Part shown: positions 44,490-53,948 of the stretch, one piece after another
How positions within the stretch are numbered: position 1 is the stretch's first letter
Layout of the letters: each line of letters opens with the position of its first letter
From: DASTBU01 sp035711845
GTDB taxonomy: Bacteria > Acidobacteriota > Vicinamibacteria > Vicinamibacterales > 2-12-FULL-66-21
Length of the DNA: 64,000 nucleotides
Direction of reading: 5' to 3'
Assembly (NCBI GenBank): GCA_035711845.1
Contig: DASTBU010000126.1
Coordinates: forward strand, 1 to 64,000
Notes under the pieces: generated by a model
Seen by the model: the letters and a program-made list of their open reading frames with translations, nothing else
What the model was told of the DNA's origin: nothing
Database searches by the model: none
Translations under genes and position numbers: made by a program

Positions 44490-45358
44490 ACCACGTGGAG
44501 AAGGGGGCGCTCCCCCCGGCACCCGGCTTCCTGGCCTCGAGCCTGCGCATCTTCGATCTGTCGGTGGGGGAGATGCTCTGGTCGCGGCGCACCGTCTTCA
44601 TGGCGCTCGTCGTCGGCGCGCCCGTGCTGATCGCGGTGTTCCTGCGCCTGCTCGTCGGCCTTGGCGCCCCGCTGTTCGAGAGCCAGGAAACACGCGACGG
44701 GGTCACGACCACGGTCCGCATGACCGGACCGGCGATCTTCGGCCTGATGATCTGGATCTTCTACCTGCGCTTCACGGTCCCCGTGCTGGGCGTGTTCTAC
44801 GGCACCTCGCTGATGGCCGACGAGGTGGAGGACAAGACGATCACCTACCTCTTCACGCGACCCATTCCGCGCGGCGCCGTGCTGGTGGGCAAGTATCTGG
44901 CCTATCTGGCCTGCACCATCTTCGTGGTCCTGCCCTCGATCGTGATCGTCTACCTCCTCGTGGTTCCCATCCGCGGCAGCCTCGGCGGATCGTTCGTGGA
45001 TCTGCTCAAGGACCTCGCGCTGCTCGCGATCGGGCTGGCGGTGTACGGGGCCCTCTTTGCGTTCGTCGGTGCAAGGTTCAAGCGCCCGCTGCTCGTGGGG
45101 CTCATCTTCATTTTCGGGTGGGAACAGGCCGCGCTCGCGTTTCCCGGGTACCTCAAGCGTTTCACGATCGCCTACTACCTTCAGGGTCTCGTTCCACATG
45201 CGATGCCCGGCAACAGCATCATCAGCCTGGTCCAGGGGATTTTTCAGGAGAGCCCCAGTCTCGGGACGAGCCTTTTCTGGCTGATCGCGATTTGGGCGGT
45301 CTTCCTGTTCTGGGGCGCCCGGCTGGTCGCTCGCAAGGAATACGTGCTCGAACAATGA
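44486..45358 (+). CDS. ABC-2 type exporter permease
   Basis: A 290-residue protein with about six helices. The stretch FYGTSLMADEVEDKTITYL followed by FTRPIPRGAVLVGKY is the conserved region of ABC-2 permeases. It is coupled to the preceding ATPase by an ATGA overlap and followed by a large repeat array. Confidence 0.9.
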   Translation: MNHVEKGALPPAPGFLASSLRIFDLSVGEMLWSRRTVFMALVVGAPVLIAVFLRLLVGLGAPLFESQETRDGVTTTVRMTGPAIFGLMIWIFYLRFTVPVLGVFYGTSLMADEVEDKTITYLFTRPIPRGAVLVGKYLAYLACTIFVVLPSIVIVYLLVVPIRGSLGGSFVDLLKDLALLAIGLAVYGALFAFVGARFKRPLLVGLIFIFGWEQAALAFPGYLKRFTIAYYLQGLVPHAMPGNSIISLVQGIFQESPSLGTSLFWLIAIWAVFLFWGARLVARKEYVLEQ

Positions 45359-45363
45359 CAGGG

Positions 45364-45560
45364 TATCTGGTCCCTGGTCCCTGGTCCCTCGGTCCTGGGT
45401 CCCTGGGGCCGGGTCCCTGGTCCTTCGTCCCTCGGTCCTGGTCCGTGGGTCCGGGTCCCTGGACGCTGGGTCTCTGGACGGAGGGACTCTGAACGGACGG
45501 ACCAAGGATCAGGGACCCGGACCGAGGGACCCAGGACCGAGGGACGAAGGGACCAGGGAC
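45364..45560. repeat. Large inverted array of 7-bp units (GGTCCCT)
   Basis: The left arm (about 45364-45470) repeats GGTCCCT/GGTCCTG/GGGTCCC more than a dozen times; the right arm (about 45495-45560) repeats AGGGACC/AGGACCG. The whole 195 bp can fold on itself. A near copy with the same words lies at 47570-47736, 2 kb away. It ends about 40 bp before a promoter. Confidence 0.9.
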
Positions 45561-45600
45561 CTAAAGGCGTTCGGATCCGGACAGTTGCGACAATTGGAGT

Positions 45601-45630
45601 GGAACTTTTTACCCCATGGATCTGTATAAT
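45601..45630 (+). promoter_or_regulatory. Promoter with ECF-like -35 motif
   Basis: GGAACTT (45601-45607), the classic -35 of ECF/sigma-E promoters, is followed by TATAAT at 45625-45630. The second box fits sigma-70. It may be read by either; it lies 20 nt upstream of the gene at 45651. Confidence 0.5.
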
Positions 45631-45650
45631 CCAAACAGAGGGTCACGCGA

Positions 45651-46610
45651 ATGACGAAGAGAACCCGTGTATTCATGGCAGGGTCGGCCGTGGTCATGGC
45701 TGTGGGGCTTTGCACGGGTCTGATTGCGTATTACAGCGGGGGCTTCCTGGCGCTGAACGCTTCCAGCGGACCGGAAGAGATGGCCTATGTGCCGGCTGAC
45801 GCGACCGTAGTGGCATTTGCCGACGTTCGCGCGATCATGGGTTCCGAGCTGCGCGCGCGGCTGAAAGAAGCGATGCCGGGGCAGCAGACGGGTCAGCGGG
45901 AGTTCCAGGAGAAAACGGGAATCGACATCGAGCGCGACATCGATTACGTCGTCGCTTCGATGACGGACTTCTCAGGAGGTCACCCCAACGGCCTCGTCGT
46001 CGCCCGGGGCCGGTTCGATGTGGTCCGGCTCGAGGGTCTTGCCCGGGAGCACGGCGGCACCCTCGAGGATTACAGGGGCAAGCGGCTCGTCAGCTCACCG
46101 CACAGCACGGAACAGTTCACGATGGCGTTCCTCGAGCCCGGCCTCGTGGCTGTCGGCGGCTCGAGCGCCGTGAAGCACGCCATCGACGCGCAAATGTCGG
46201 CCCAGAGCGTCACCGGCAACGCCGAGATGATGGACCTGGTGAAGGACATCGCCGCCACCAACAACGCCTGGGCCGTGGGCCGTTTCGACGTCCTCGCCAG
46301 CCAGGCGAACTTTCCCGAACAAGTCGCTCGACAGATTCCCCCGGTTCAGTGGTTCGCGGCCGCAGGCAAGATCAACGGCGGCGTGACCGGCCTGTTGCGC
46401 GCCGAGGCGCGCGATGATCTGTCCGCGCAGCGGTTGCGCGACGTCGTGCGCGGATTCCTCGCCCTCGCGCAGATGCAGGGGCAGAACGACCCGAAGCTCG
46501 CGGCGTTCGCGCAGTCGCTCCAGCTCTCCGGCGACGGGAAGACCGTGGCGCTCTCGTTCGCGGTTCCGGCCGAGATACTGCAGCTGATACCGAAGGCGCA
46601 GGTCCAGTAA
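45651..46610 (+). CDS. Membrane-anchored protein of unknown function
   Basis: A 319-residue protein with one N-terminal helix (about 9-30) and a mainly alpha/beta extracytoplasmic part. It begins, after the membrane, with MAYVPADATVVAFADVRAIM, reminiscent of DUF3352-type substrate-mimicking proteins, but I cannot assign a family. It has a promoter with an ECF-like -35 motif upstream and a clear terminator downstream, so it is a single-gene unit. Confidence 0.75.
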   Translation: MTKRTRVFMAGSAVVMAVGLCTGLIAYYSGGFLALNASSGPEEMAYVPADATVVAFADVRAIMGSELRARLKEAMPGQQTGQREFQEKTGIDIERDIDYVVASMTDFSGGHPNGLVVARGRFDVVRLEGLAREHGGTLEDYRGKRLVSSPHSTEQFTMAFLEPGLVAVGGSSAVKHAIDAQMSAQSVTGNAEMMDLVKDIAATNNAWAVGRFDVLASQANFPEQVARQIPPVQWFAAAGKINGGVTGLLRAEARDDLSAQRLRDVVRGFLALAQMQGQNDPKLAAFAQSLQLSGDGKTVALSFAVPAEILQLIPKAQVQ

Positions 46611-46629
46611 CTCCTCTCGCTCCTCCTCC

Positions 46630-46657
46630 AAGGCCGGCACGATGCCGGCCTTTTTTT
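46630..46657 (+). terminator. Intrinsic terminator
   Basis: Stem AAGGCCGGC (46630-46638), loop ACGAT, stem GCCGGCCTT (46644-46652), then a run of seven T (46651-46657). It ends the gene at 45651-46610 and is the only textbook intrinsic terminator I found in the window. Confidence 0.9.
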
Positions 46658-46716
46658 GTCTGACCTCGATCGCCCCCTCCGTCTTGCGCGCCCCGCCTGC
46701 GAGGTATACCCTCTCG

Positions 46717-47124
46717 ATGACCGTGGCCAAACTCGTGTTCTTCTACGGAACGTTGATGGCAGGCTTCGACCGCCGTCGGCGCGCCGGCATCGACGACAAG
46801 CTCACCTACGTGGGCCGCGGCTCCATACGCGCTGCGCTGTTCGACCTCGGCATCTACCCGGCGGCGATTCCAGCTCCGGAAGAGATTGTCTGGGGTGAGG
46901 TCTACGAGATGTCGGACCCCGAGACCGTCCTCCAGGCGCTCGACGACATCGAAGGGTTCCGGCCCGACGATCCGGACAAGAGCCTGTATTCCCGCGAGGA
47001 GACCGACGTCCGGCTTCCGGATGGATCGATGGCGCGTGCGTGGGTCTATTTCTACAACGCTCCGCTCGGCCAGGCCCCGCCGATCCCGTCAGGTGATTAC
47101 CTCGAGCACGTCAAGGTGAGGTAG
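46717..47124 (+). CDS. Gamma-glutamylcyclotransferase-like (AIG2/GGCT fold) protein
   Basis: A 135-residue protein with the family signature FFYGTLMAGF, an acidic EGFRPDDPDKSLYSRE loop and WVYFYN near the end. Such enzymes release 5-oxoproline from gamma-glutamyl compounds. TATACC at 46705-46710 ends 6 nt before ATG 46717 and there is no ribosome site, a pattern fitting leaderless mRNA. Confidence 0.85.
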   Translation: MTVAKLVFFYGTLMAGFDRRRRAGIDDKLTYVGRGSIRAALFDLGIYPAAIPAPEEIVWGEVYEMSDPETVLQALDDIEGFRPDDPDKSLYSREETDVRLPDGSMARAWVYFYNAPLGQAPPIPSGDYLEHVKVR

Positions 47125-47169
47125 GGCGCCGCTACAGGGCACGGCCGACGGCCCCGATAAATACGGGCG

Positions 47170-47568
47170 GTGAACGACGAATCCGACCGGCGTTCCAGGG
47201 ATCGGATCCCCGCCTACGGTCAGCTGCAGGGTGAGGTCATGGTATTCCAACCCATGACGATCCTGAACATCAGCTACCAGGGGGTGCAGATCGAAACGCC
47301 GTTCCCTCTGCAACTCGATTCCCTGCACCAGTTCAGGCTGTCGCTCGGCGACCTTGCCGTCGTCGTGCGCGGTCGGATTGCGAACTGCCGGGTCAGCGAG
47401 GTCGTCGACGAGGCAGCGTCGTACCGTTCAGGCGTCGAGTTCGTCGAGCCGTCGGAGCACGTGGTGATAGGCCTGGCATCGTTCGTCGAGGCGCTCAGGG
47501 AAGCTCCGGCGCGCGCCGGGGCGGGCGTCGTCGACGGCGAGGTCATCGAAGAAGACACGCATAGCTAA
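47170..47568 (+). CDS. PilZ-domain protein
   Basis: A 132-residue protein consisting of one PilZ domain, likely a cyclic di-GMP receptor. The N-terminal Arg motif is SRDRIPAYG and the second motif is LNISYQGVQIETP (N-x-S-x-x-G). The core ends with YRSGVEFVEPSE. GTG 47170 starts it. A diguanylate cyclase at 17255 shows that the organism makes the ligand. Confidence 0.85.
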   Translation: MNDESDRRSRDRIPAYGQLQGEVMVFQPMTILNISYQGVQIETPFPLQLDSLHQFRLSLGDLAVVVRGRIANCRVSEVVDEAASYRSGVEFVEPSEHVVIGLASFVEALREAPARAGAGVVDGEVIEEDTHS

Positions 47569-47569
47569 C

Positions 47570-47736
47570 GGTCCCTGGGTCCCTGGTCCCCTGGTCCTTG
47601 GTCCCTCGGTCCTTGTCCCTGGTCCTCGGTCCCTCTGTCCTTGGCCCCTCAGGCCTGGGGCCCAGGACCCTTGGACCGAGTACCAGCGACCCGGACTTAT
47701 GGACCCAGGACCAGGGACCAAGGGACCCAGGGACCG
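47570..47736. repeat. Large inverted array of 7-bp units (GGTCCCT)
   Basis: Left arm about 47570-47655 (GGTCCCT, GGTCCTT, TGGTCCC), right arm about 47660-47736 (AGGGACC, GGACCAA, GGACCCA). It uses the same words as 45364-45560. The TATAAT at 47737-47742 starts one base after its last unit. Confidence 0.9.
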
Positions 47737-47750
47737 TATAATCAGATGCT

Positions 47751-49259
<1,509 letters not shown>

Positions 49260-49386
49260 TCGCCGCGGGAACCGGCGCAGCTTCCGACGGCTCGGCGACG
49301 TTCGCCGGCCGTTGCCGGACCCTTGCGCAGAATCAAGACCTGACCCCGTCCCCGGCCTCCAGACGCTGCGCTATCATTGACAGGTT

Positions 49387-50592
49387 ATGCAGGTGACGGA
49401 TGTCGTGATTGTGGGGGCGGCGCGCACCCCGATAGGCAAGTACGGGGGAGCGTTCCGGAACGTCCATCCGGCGGAACTCGGGGCGGTCGCCGCGCGCGCG
49501 GCACTCGAGCGGGCGGGTGTCGCGCCGGAAGCGGTCGACGAGGTGCTGATAGGGCACGGCCGGCAGGCCGGCTCGGGGCCGAACCCGGCGCGGCAGGTTG
49601 TCCGGCGCGCGGGACTCCCCGACTCGGTGCCCGCGCAGACGATCAACAAGGCGTGCGCGTCCGGGATGCAGGCTGTGGCCACGGGCGCGCAGAGCATCAT
49701 GCTCGGCGAGGCCGACGTCGTGGTCGCCGGCGGGATCGAGTCGATGAGCCGGATGCCGTACCTGATCGACGCGGAAGACGCCCGCTGGGGCCACCGAATG
49801 GGTCACTTCACGCTCGTCGACGCCATGTATCGCGACGGCTTCACCTGTTCGGTCTCCGGAATGATCATGGGTGAGACGGCGGAGCTGCTCGCCCGGCAAT
49901 ACGGGATCACGCGCGAAGAGTCCGACGCTTACGCGCTCGAATCGCAGCGCCGGGCTGGTGCGGCCATTCGCGACGGCCGATTCGATGCGGAGATCGCCCC
50001 GGTCACCGTCAGCGATGGGAAGACAGGTGCGAGGGTTGTCAGCTTGGACGAGCATCCACGGCCCGACACCACGCTCGAGGGTCTGCAGAAACTGAAGCCG
50101 GTGTTCGGCGCTGTCGAAGGCCACCCCGGAATCGTCACGGCCGGCGTCTCCTCGGGGATCACCGACGGCGGCGCGGCGCTCGTGCTGATGCATGCGACGA
50201 AGGCCGCCGAAACCGGCATCAAGCCGATGGCGCGCCTGCTCGGATGGGCCTCCGCGGGCGTCGATCCGCGCATCATGGGAATCGGGCCCGTGCCGGCGAT
50301 GCGGAAACTGTTCTCCCGCACGGGCCTCTCGCTGAAGGATGTCGATCTGTTCGAGCTGAACGAGGCCTTTGCGCCTCAGGTGCTCGCCGTGCTCCGCGAC
50401 GAGCCCATGCCGCTCGACAAGCTGAACGTGAACGGCGGGGCCATTTCCCTCGGTCACCCGATCGGCTGCACCGGCGCCCGGATCATCGTCACGCTCCTCT
50501 ACGAGATGATCAGGCGCGACGCCCGCCGCGGACTCGCGACGCTGTGCGTCAGCGGCGGGCTCGGCATGGCGATGGCGATCGAGAAATACTGA
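49387..50592 (+). CDS. Thiolase (acetyl-CoA C-acyltransferase)
   Basis: A 401-residue thiolase. The acylated Cys is in NKACASGMQAV, the His motif in GHPIGCTGARI and the second Cys in LCVSGGLGMAM. Family members either cleave 3-ketoacyl-CoA or condense two acetyl-CoA. TATCAT at 49372-49377 ends 9 nt before ATG 49387. A second thiolase lies at 51679, so one may be degradative and the other biosynthetic. Confidence 0.92.
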   Translation: MQVTDVVIVGAARTPIGKYGGAFRNVHPAELGAVAARAALERAGVAPEAVDEVLIGHGRQAGSGPNPARQVVRRAGLPDSVPAQTINKACASGMQAVATGAQSIMLGEADVVVAGGIESMSRMPYLIDAEDARWGHRMGHFTLVDAMYRDGFTCSVSGMIMGETAELLARQYGITREESDAYALESQRRAGAAIRDGRFDAEIAPVTVSDGKTGARVVSLDEHPRPDTTLEGLQKLKPVFGAVEGHPGIVTAGVSSGITDGGAALVLMHATKAAETGIKPMARLLGWASAGVDPRIMGIGPVPAMRKLFSRTGLSLKDVDLFELNEAFAPQVLAVLRDEPMPLDKLNVNGGAISLGHPIGCTGARIIVTLLYEMIRRDARRGLATLCVSGGLGMAMAIEKY

Positions 50593-50625
50593 AATGCTGA
50601 ATGCTGAATGCTGAATGCTGAATGA
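50590..50625. repeat. Direct array of 8-bp units (TGAATGCT)
   Basis: Four to five copies of TGAATGCT join the thiolase stop to the start of the next gene. Each unit carries an ATG. Only one arm is present. Confidence 0.8.
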
Positions 50626-51676
50626 AGTGCGTATTGCGGTCATTCCAGGCGACGGGATCGGCAAAGAGGTGACCGCGGAGGCGGTCAAGGTCCTTCGCGC
50701 GGTGGGCGAGCGATTCGGACGTCAGTTCGAGATCGAGCAACTGCCCTGGAGCGCCGACTACTACCTCGAGTCGGGCATCACGATGCCGCCCAATGGCTAC
50801 GATCTCCTGAGACAGTTCGGCGCGATTTTCATCGGCGCACTCGGCGATCCGCGCGTCCCCGACAATCGCCATGCACGCGACATCCTGCTCGGCACGCGGT
50901 TCGAGCTCGATCTCTACGTCAACTACCGGCCGGTCAAGCTGCTCGACGAGCGGCTCTGCCCGTTGAAGGGCCGAACCCCGGCCGACGTGAACTTCGTGGT
51001 CTTCCGCGAGAACACCGAAGGGCTCTACGTCGGCATCGGCGGCCGGTTCAAGGCAGGGACCGAGGATGAGATCGCCGTTCAGGAAGAAGTGAACACGTTC
51101 AAGGGCGTGCACCGGATCATCCGATATGCCTTCGAATTCGCACAGTCCAGGAGCCTGACGAAAGTGTGCATGGCCGACAAGAGCAACGCCATGACTCAGG
51201 GCCATGCGCTCTGGCAGCGGGTGTTCAGGGAGATCGCGCCGCTCTATCCATCCATCGAGGCCACGCACTATTACATCGACGCGCTCGCGATGTACATGGT
51301 GCTCGATCCGGGGCAGTTCCAGGTGATCGTCACGAACAATCTCTTCGGGGACATCATCACCGACCTGGGCGCCACGTTCCAGGGCGGGCTGGGAATGGCG
51401 GCCTCCGGAAACATCCATCCCGGACGCACGTCCATGTTCGAGCCCGTACACGGATCTGCGCCGAAGTACGCAGGGAAGAACATCGCGAACCCCATCGGCG
51501 CCATCTCGTCAGCCGCCCTGATGCTCGAGACGATGCACCTGGAGTCCGAAGCCGCGGCAGTCGAGGCAGCCGTCGTGAAGGCCGTTCGAGAGAAGCAGGT
51601 GACGCAGGACATCGGGGGACAACTGGGGACGACCCAGGCAGGGGACTACATTGCAGGTCAGGTGAGACAGGCGTAA
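50615..51676 (+). CDS. Isocitrate/isopropylmalate dehydrogenase family enzyme
   Basis: An NAD(P)-dependent beta-decarboxylating dehydrogenase of 353 residues. Motifs: AVIPGDGIGKEVTAEAVKVL at the start, FRENTEGLYVGIGG, the YYIDALAMYMV region with a metal-binding Asp, NLFGDIITDLGA and HGSAPKYAGKNIANP. The length fits isopropylmalate, tartrate or homoisocitrate dehydrogenases; the specificity loop does not settle which. The start codon lies inside an ATG-containing repeat, so the exact N-terminus is uncertain. Confidence 0.88.
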   Translation: MLNEVRIAVIPGDGIGKEVTAEAVKVLRAVGERFGRQFEIEQLPWSADYYLESGITMPPNGYDLLRQFGAIFIGALGDPRVPDNRHARDILLGTRFELDLYVNYRPVKLLDERLCPLKGRTPADVNFVVFRENTEGLYVGIGGRFKAGTEDEIAVQEEVNTFKGVHRIIRYAFEFAQSRSLTKVCMADKSNAMTQGHALWQRVFREIAPLYPSIEATHYYIDALAMYMVLDPGQFQVIVTNNLFGDIITDLGATFQGGLGMAASGNIHPGRTSMFEPVHGSAPKYAGKNIANPIGAISSAALMLETMHLESEAAAVEAAVVKAVREKQVTQDIGGQLGTTQAGDYIAGQVRQA

Positions 51677-51678
51677 CC

Positions 51679-52857
51679 ATGACAACAGACATCTTCATCC
51701 TGGGCGGCGCGCGCACGCCCATGGGCGAGTACAACGGCAGGCTGAAGGGGCTTTCGGCACTGGAGCTCGGGAGCATGGCGGCCCGCGCGGCGCTCGAGCG
51801 GACGGGCGTACGGCCGGAGGCGGTCGATCACGTCGTCTTCGGCAACGTTCTGCAAACCAGTTCGGATGCGGTCTACGGAGCCCGGCACGTCGGGTTGAAG
51901 GCGGGATTGCCCGTCGAGGTGCCGGCGCTGACCGTCAACCGGCTCTGCGGATCCGGGATTCAGGCGGCGGTCAGCGGTGGACAGATGGTCCGGCTGGGTG
52001 AAGCTGACGTCGTGTTGACCGGCGGCATGGAGAGCATGAGCCAGGCGCCGCACGTCATACGCGGGCTCCGCAGCGGCCTGCGGCTCGGCCAGGGAGAGCT
52101 GGAAGACTCGCTCTGGTCGGCCCTGCTGGACACGCACTGCGGATGCACGATGGCGGTCACCGCCGAGAACTGCGCTGCAAGGTACGGCATCTCCCGCGAG
52201 GAGCAGGATTGCTACGCACTCCGGAGCCAGCAGCTCGCGGACAAGGCGTGGAGGGAGGGGCGACTCAAAGAAGAGGTCGTTCCGGTCGAGATGAAGGGAC
52301 GCAAGGGCGTTGACGTGTTCGCACAAGACGATCACATGAGGCCCGACTCGACGATGGAGGGTTTGGCGAAGCTGCCGCCGGCATTCAGCAAGAACGGTTG
52401 CGTGACGGCCGGCAACGCCTCGGGCATCGTCGATGGCGGTGCGGCGCTGGTCCTCGCATCCGAGGCTGGCCTGAAGAAGCACGGGCTGACGCCGCTGGCA
52501 CGGCTCACGCACTGGGCGAGCGTCGGGGTCGAGCCGACGCTGATGGGGATCGGCCCGGTACCCGCCACCCGACTCGTTCTTCAAAAGGCGGGACTGACGC
52601 TCGATGACATCGACCTGATCGAGGTGAACGAGGCGTTTGCGGCACAGTACCTCGCAGTCGAAAAAGAGCTCGGCCTCGACCGCGAGAAGGTGAACGTGAA
52701 TGGCGGCGCCATCGCCCTCGGTCACCCGCTCGGGATGACGGGCACGCGGCTGTTGCTCACGCTCGTGCTCGAGCTGCGGCGGCGCAAGAAGAAGCGCGGA
52801 CTTGCGACGGCCTGCATCGGAGGCGGACAGGGGATCGCGGCGATAGTAGAAGTCTAG
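51679..52857 (+). CDS. Thiolase (acetyl-CoA acetyltransferase)
   Basis: A 392-residue thiolase whose motifs are NRLCGSGIQAAV (acylated Cys), GHPLGMTGTRL and ACIGGGQGIA. It is closer to biosynthetic acetoacetyl-CoA thiolases in its ending CIGGGQG. It starts 2 bp after the dehydrogenase stop. ATG 51679 is at the family's usual position; the frame is open far upstream without similarity. Confidence 0.92.
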   Translation: MTTDIFILGGARTPMGEYNGRLKGLSALELGSMAARAALERTGVRPEAVDHVVFGNVLQTSSDAVYGARHVGLKAGLPVEVPALTVNRLCGSGIQAAVSGGQMVRLGEADVVLTGGMESMSQAPHVIRGLRSGLRLGQGELEDSLWSALLDTHCGCTMAVTAENCAARYGISREEQDCYALRSQQLADKAWREGRLKEEVVPVEMKGRKGVDVFAQDDHMRPDSTMEGLAKLPPAFSKNGCVTAGNASGIVDGGAALVLASEAGLKKHGLTPLARLTHWASVGVEPTLMGIGPVPATRLVLQKAGLTLDDIDLIEVNEAFAAQYLAVEKELGLDREKVNVNGGAIALGHPLGMTGTRLLLTLVLELRRRKKKRGLATACIGGGQGIAAIVEV

Positions 52858-53058
52858 TGAATCGGCACATTGTCGATTCGTTCATTGCTGAATGCAGATT
52901 CATTGACGAATGCGGGTGGTGGATTGGGGATTCAATTCGATGATTGTCGACTGCGGCGCGCCAATCATCAATAGGCGAATGAAATCTCCAAGCTCCAATC
53001 TGCAATCCTTAAATCAATCTACAATCCGCAATCGACGAATCTCCAATTCTTAGAGGGT
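52858..53058. repeat. Gene-free spacer with inverted array (ATTGCGGATTG / CAATCTGCAAT words)
   Basis: The left arm (about 52862-52945) has GATTCGTTCATTG, GGATTGGGGATTC words, the right arm (about 52960-53055) has CAATCTGCAATCC, TCCAATC and CAATCGACGAATC. The arms are complementary with mixed 7-8 bp spacing. Same word family as 36183-36243 and 62523-62715. No gene is seen here. Confidence 0.75.
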
Positions 53059-53061
53059 TCC

Positions 53062-53910
53062 ATGGAGATCAAGACAGTAGGGGTTCTCGGATGCGGGTTG
53101 ATGGGGTCCGGAATCGCACAGGTGTGTGCCGCGGCAGGCTACAAGACGATCGTTCGAGAGGTCGAGGAGGGGTTTCTCGAGAAGGGCATGGGCCGGATCG
53201 AGAAGTTTCTCGCCGACGGCGTGGCCAAGGGAAAGGTCACGGCCGACGCCCAGGCGAAGACGCTCGGCAACCTGTCGGGGACCACGAAATTCGATGACCT
53301 GAAGCTCTGCGACCTGATCATCGAGGCGATCGTCGAGAACGTGGACGAGAAAACGAAGACGTTCGCCGCGCTCGATGCCGTCGTCACCGACCAGACCATC
53401 TTTTGCTCCAACACGTCGTCGCTCTGCATCATGGAACTAGCGGCCAGGACGAAGCGGCCCGACCGCTTCGCGGGCCTCCACTTCTTCAATCCGGTGCCGC
53501 TCATGAAGCTCGTGGAGGTCATCCGGGCCCTCACGACCAGCGACGAGGCCTACAAGACGGTTTTCGCATTCGCGCAGTCGCTCGGCAAGGAGCCGATCAC
53601 GGCGCCCGACAAGCCGGGGTTCATCGTCAACCGGCTGCTCGTTCCGTACTTGCTCGACGCCATACGCTCGTACGAGCATGGACTGGGGACCATCGAGGAC
53701 ATCGACAAGGGCATGAAGCTCGGCACGGGGTATCCGATGGGCCCGTTCACGCTGCTGGACTTCGTCGGCCTCGACACGACGTATTACATCGCCAACATCA
53801 TGTTCGACGAGTATCGCGAGCCTGCCTATGCGCCGCCGCCGCTCCTCAAGCGGATGGTGCTCGCCGGACGACTGGGAAGGAAGTCAGGTCGAGGCTTCTA
53901 TAAGTACTGA
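53062..53910 (+). CDS. 3-hydroxyacyl-CoA (3-hydroxybutyryl-CoA) dehydrogenase
   Basis: A 282-residue NAD-dependent dehydrogenase, the normal size for monofunctional Hbd/PaaH. The nucleotide fold is GVLGCGLMGSGIAQVCAAAG at the N-terminus. The catalytic His-Glu pair is in LHFFNPVPLMKLVEVI, and GFIVNRLLVPYL and GYPMGPFTLLDFVGLD follow. With the thiolases it could interconvert acetyl-CoA, acetoacetyl-CoA and 3-hydroxybutyryl-CoA. It is preceded by a repeat array. Confidence 0.94.
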   Translation: MEIKTVGVLGCGLMGSGIAQVCAAAGYKTIVREVEEGFLEKGMGRIEKFLADGVAKGKVTADAQAKTLGNLSGTTKFDDLKLCDLIIEAIVENVDEKTKTFAALDAVVTDQTIFCSNTSSLCIMELAARTKRPDRFAGLHFFNPVPLMKLVEVIRALTTSDEAYKTVFAFAQSLGKEPITAPDKPGFIVNRLLVPYLLDAIRSYEHGLGTIEDIDKGMKLGTGYPMGPFTLLDFVGLDTTYYIANIMFDEYREPAYAPPPLLKRMVLAGRLGRKSGRGFYKY

Positions 53911-53911
53911 C

Positions 53912-53948
53912 ACTCAGAATTCTGAATTCGGAATTCTGAATTCTGAAT
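53912..53948. repeat. Array of 8-bp units (GAATTCTG)
   Basis: About four copies of the self-complementary word GAATTCTG/AGAATTC fill the gap between the two convergent genes. The unit is itself palindromic, so it can fold. Confidence 0.8.

Noticed and set aside
41717..45358. Nitrous oxide reductase-type NosDFY exporter
   Set aside because: The two-ATPase, two-permease order recalls Nos/Nat exporters, but no nosZ, nosD or copper proteins are adjacent.
45364..47736. CRISPR-like look of the GGTCCCT arrays
   Set aside because: Units are only 7 bp, imperfect, without spacers, and form opposed arms; no cas genes are present.
49387..53910. Polyhydroxybutyrate synthesis operon
   Set aside because: Thiolases and a hydroxyacyl-CoA dehydrogenase are present, but no phaC, phaB or phasin gene is seen.
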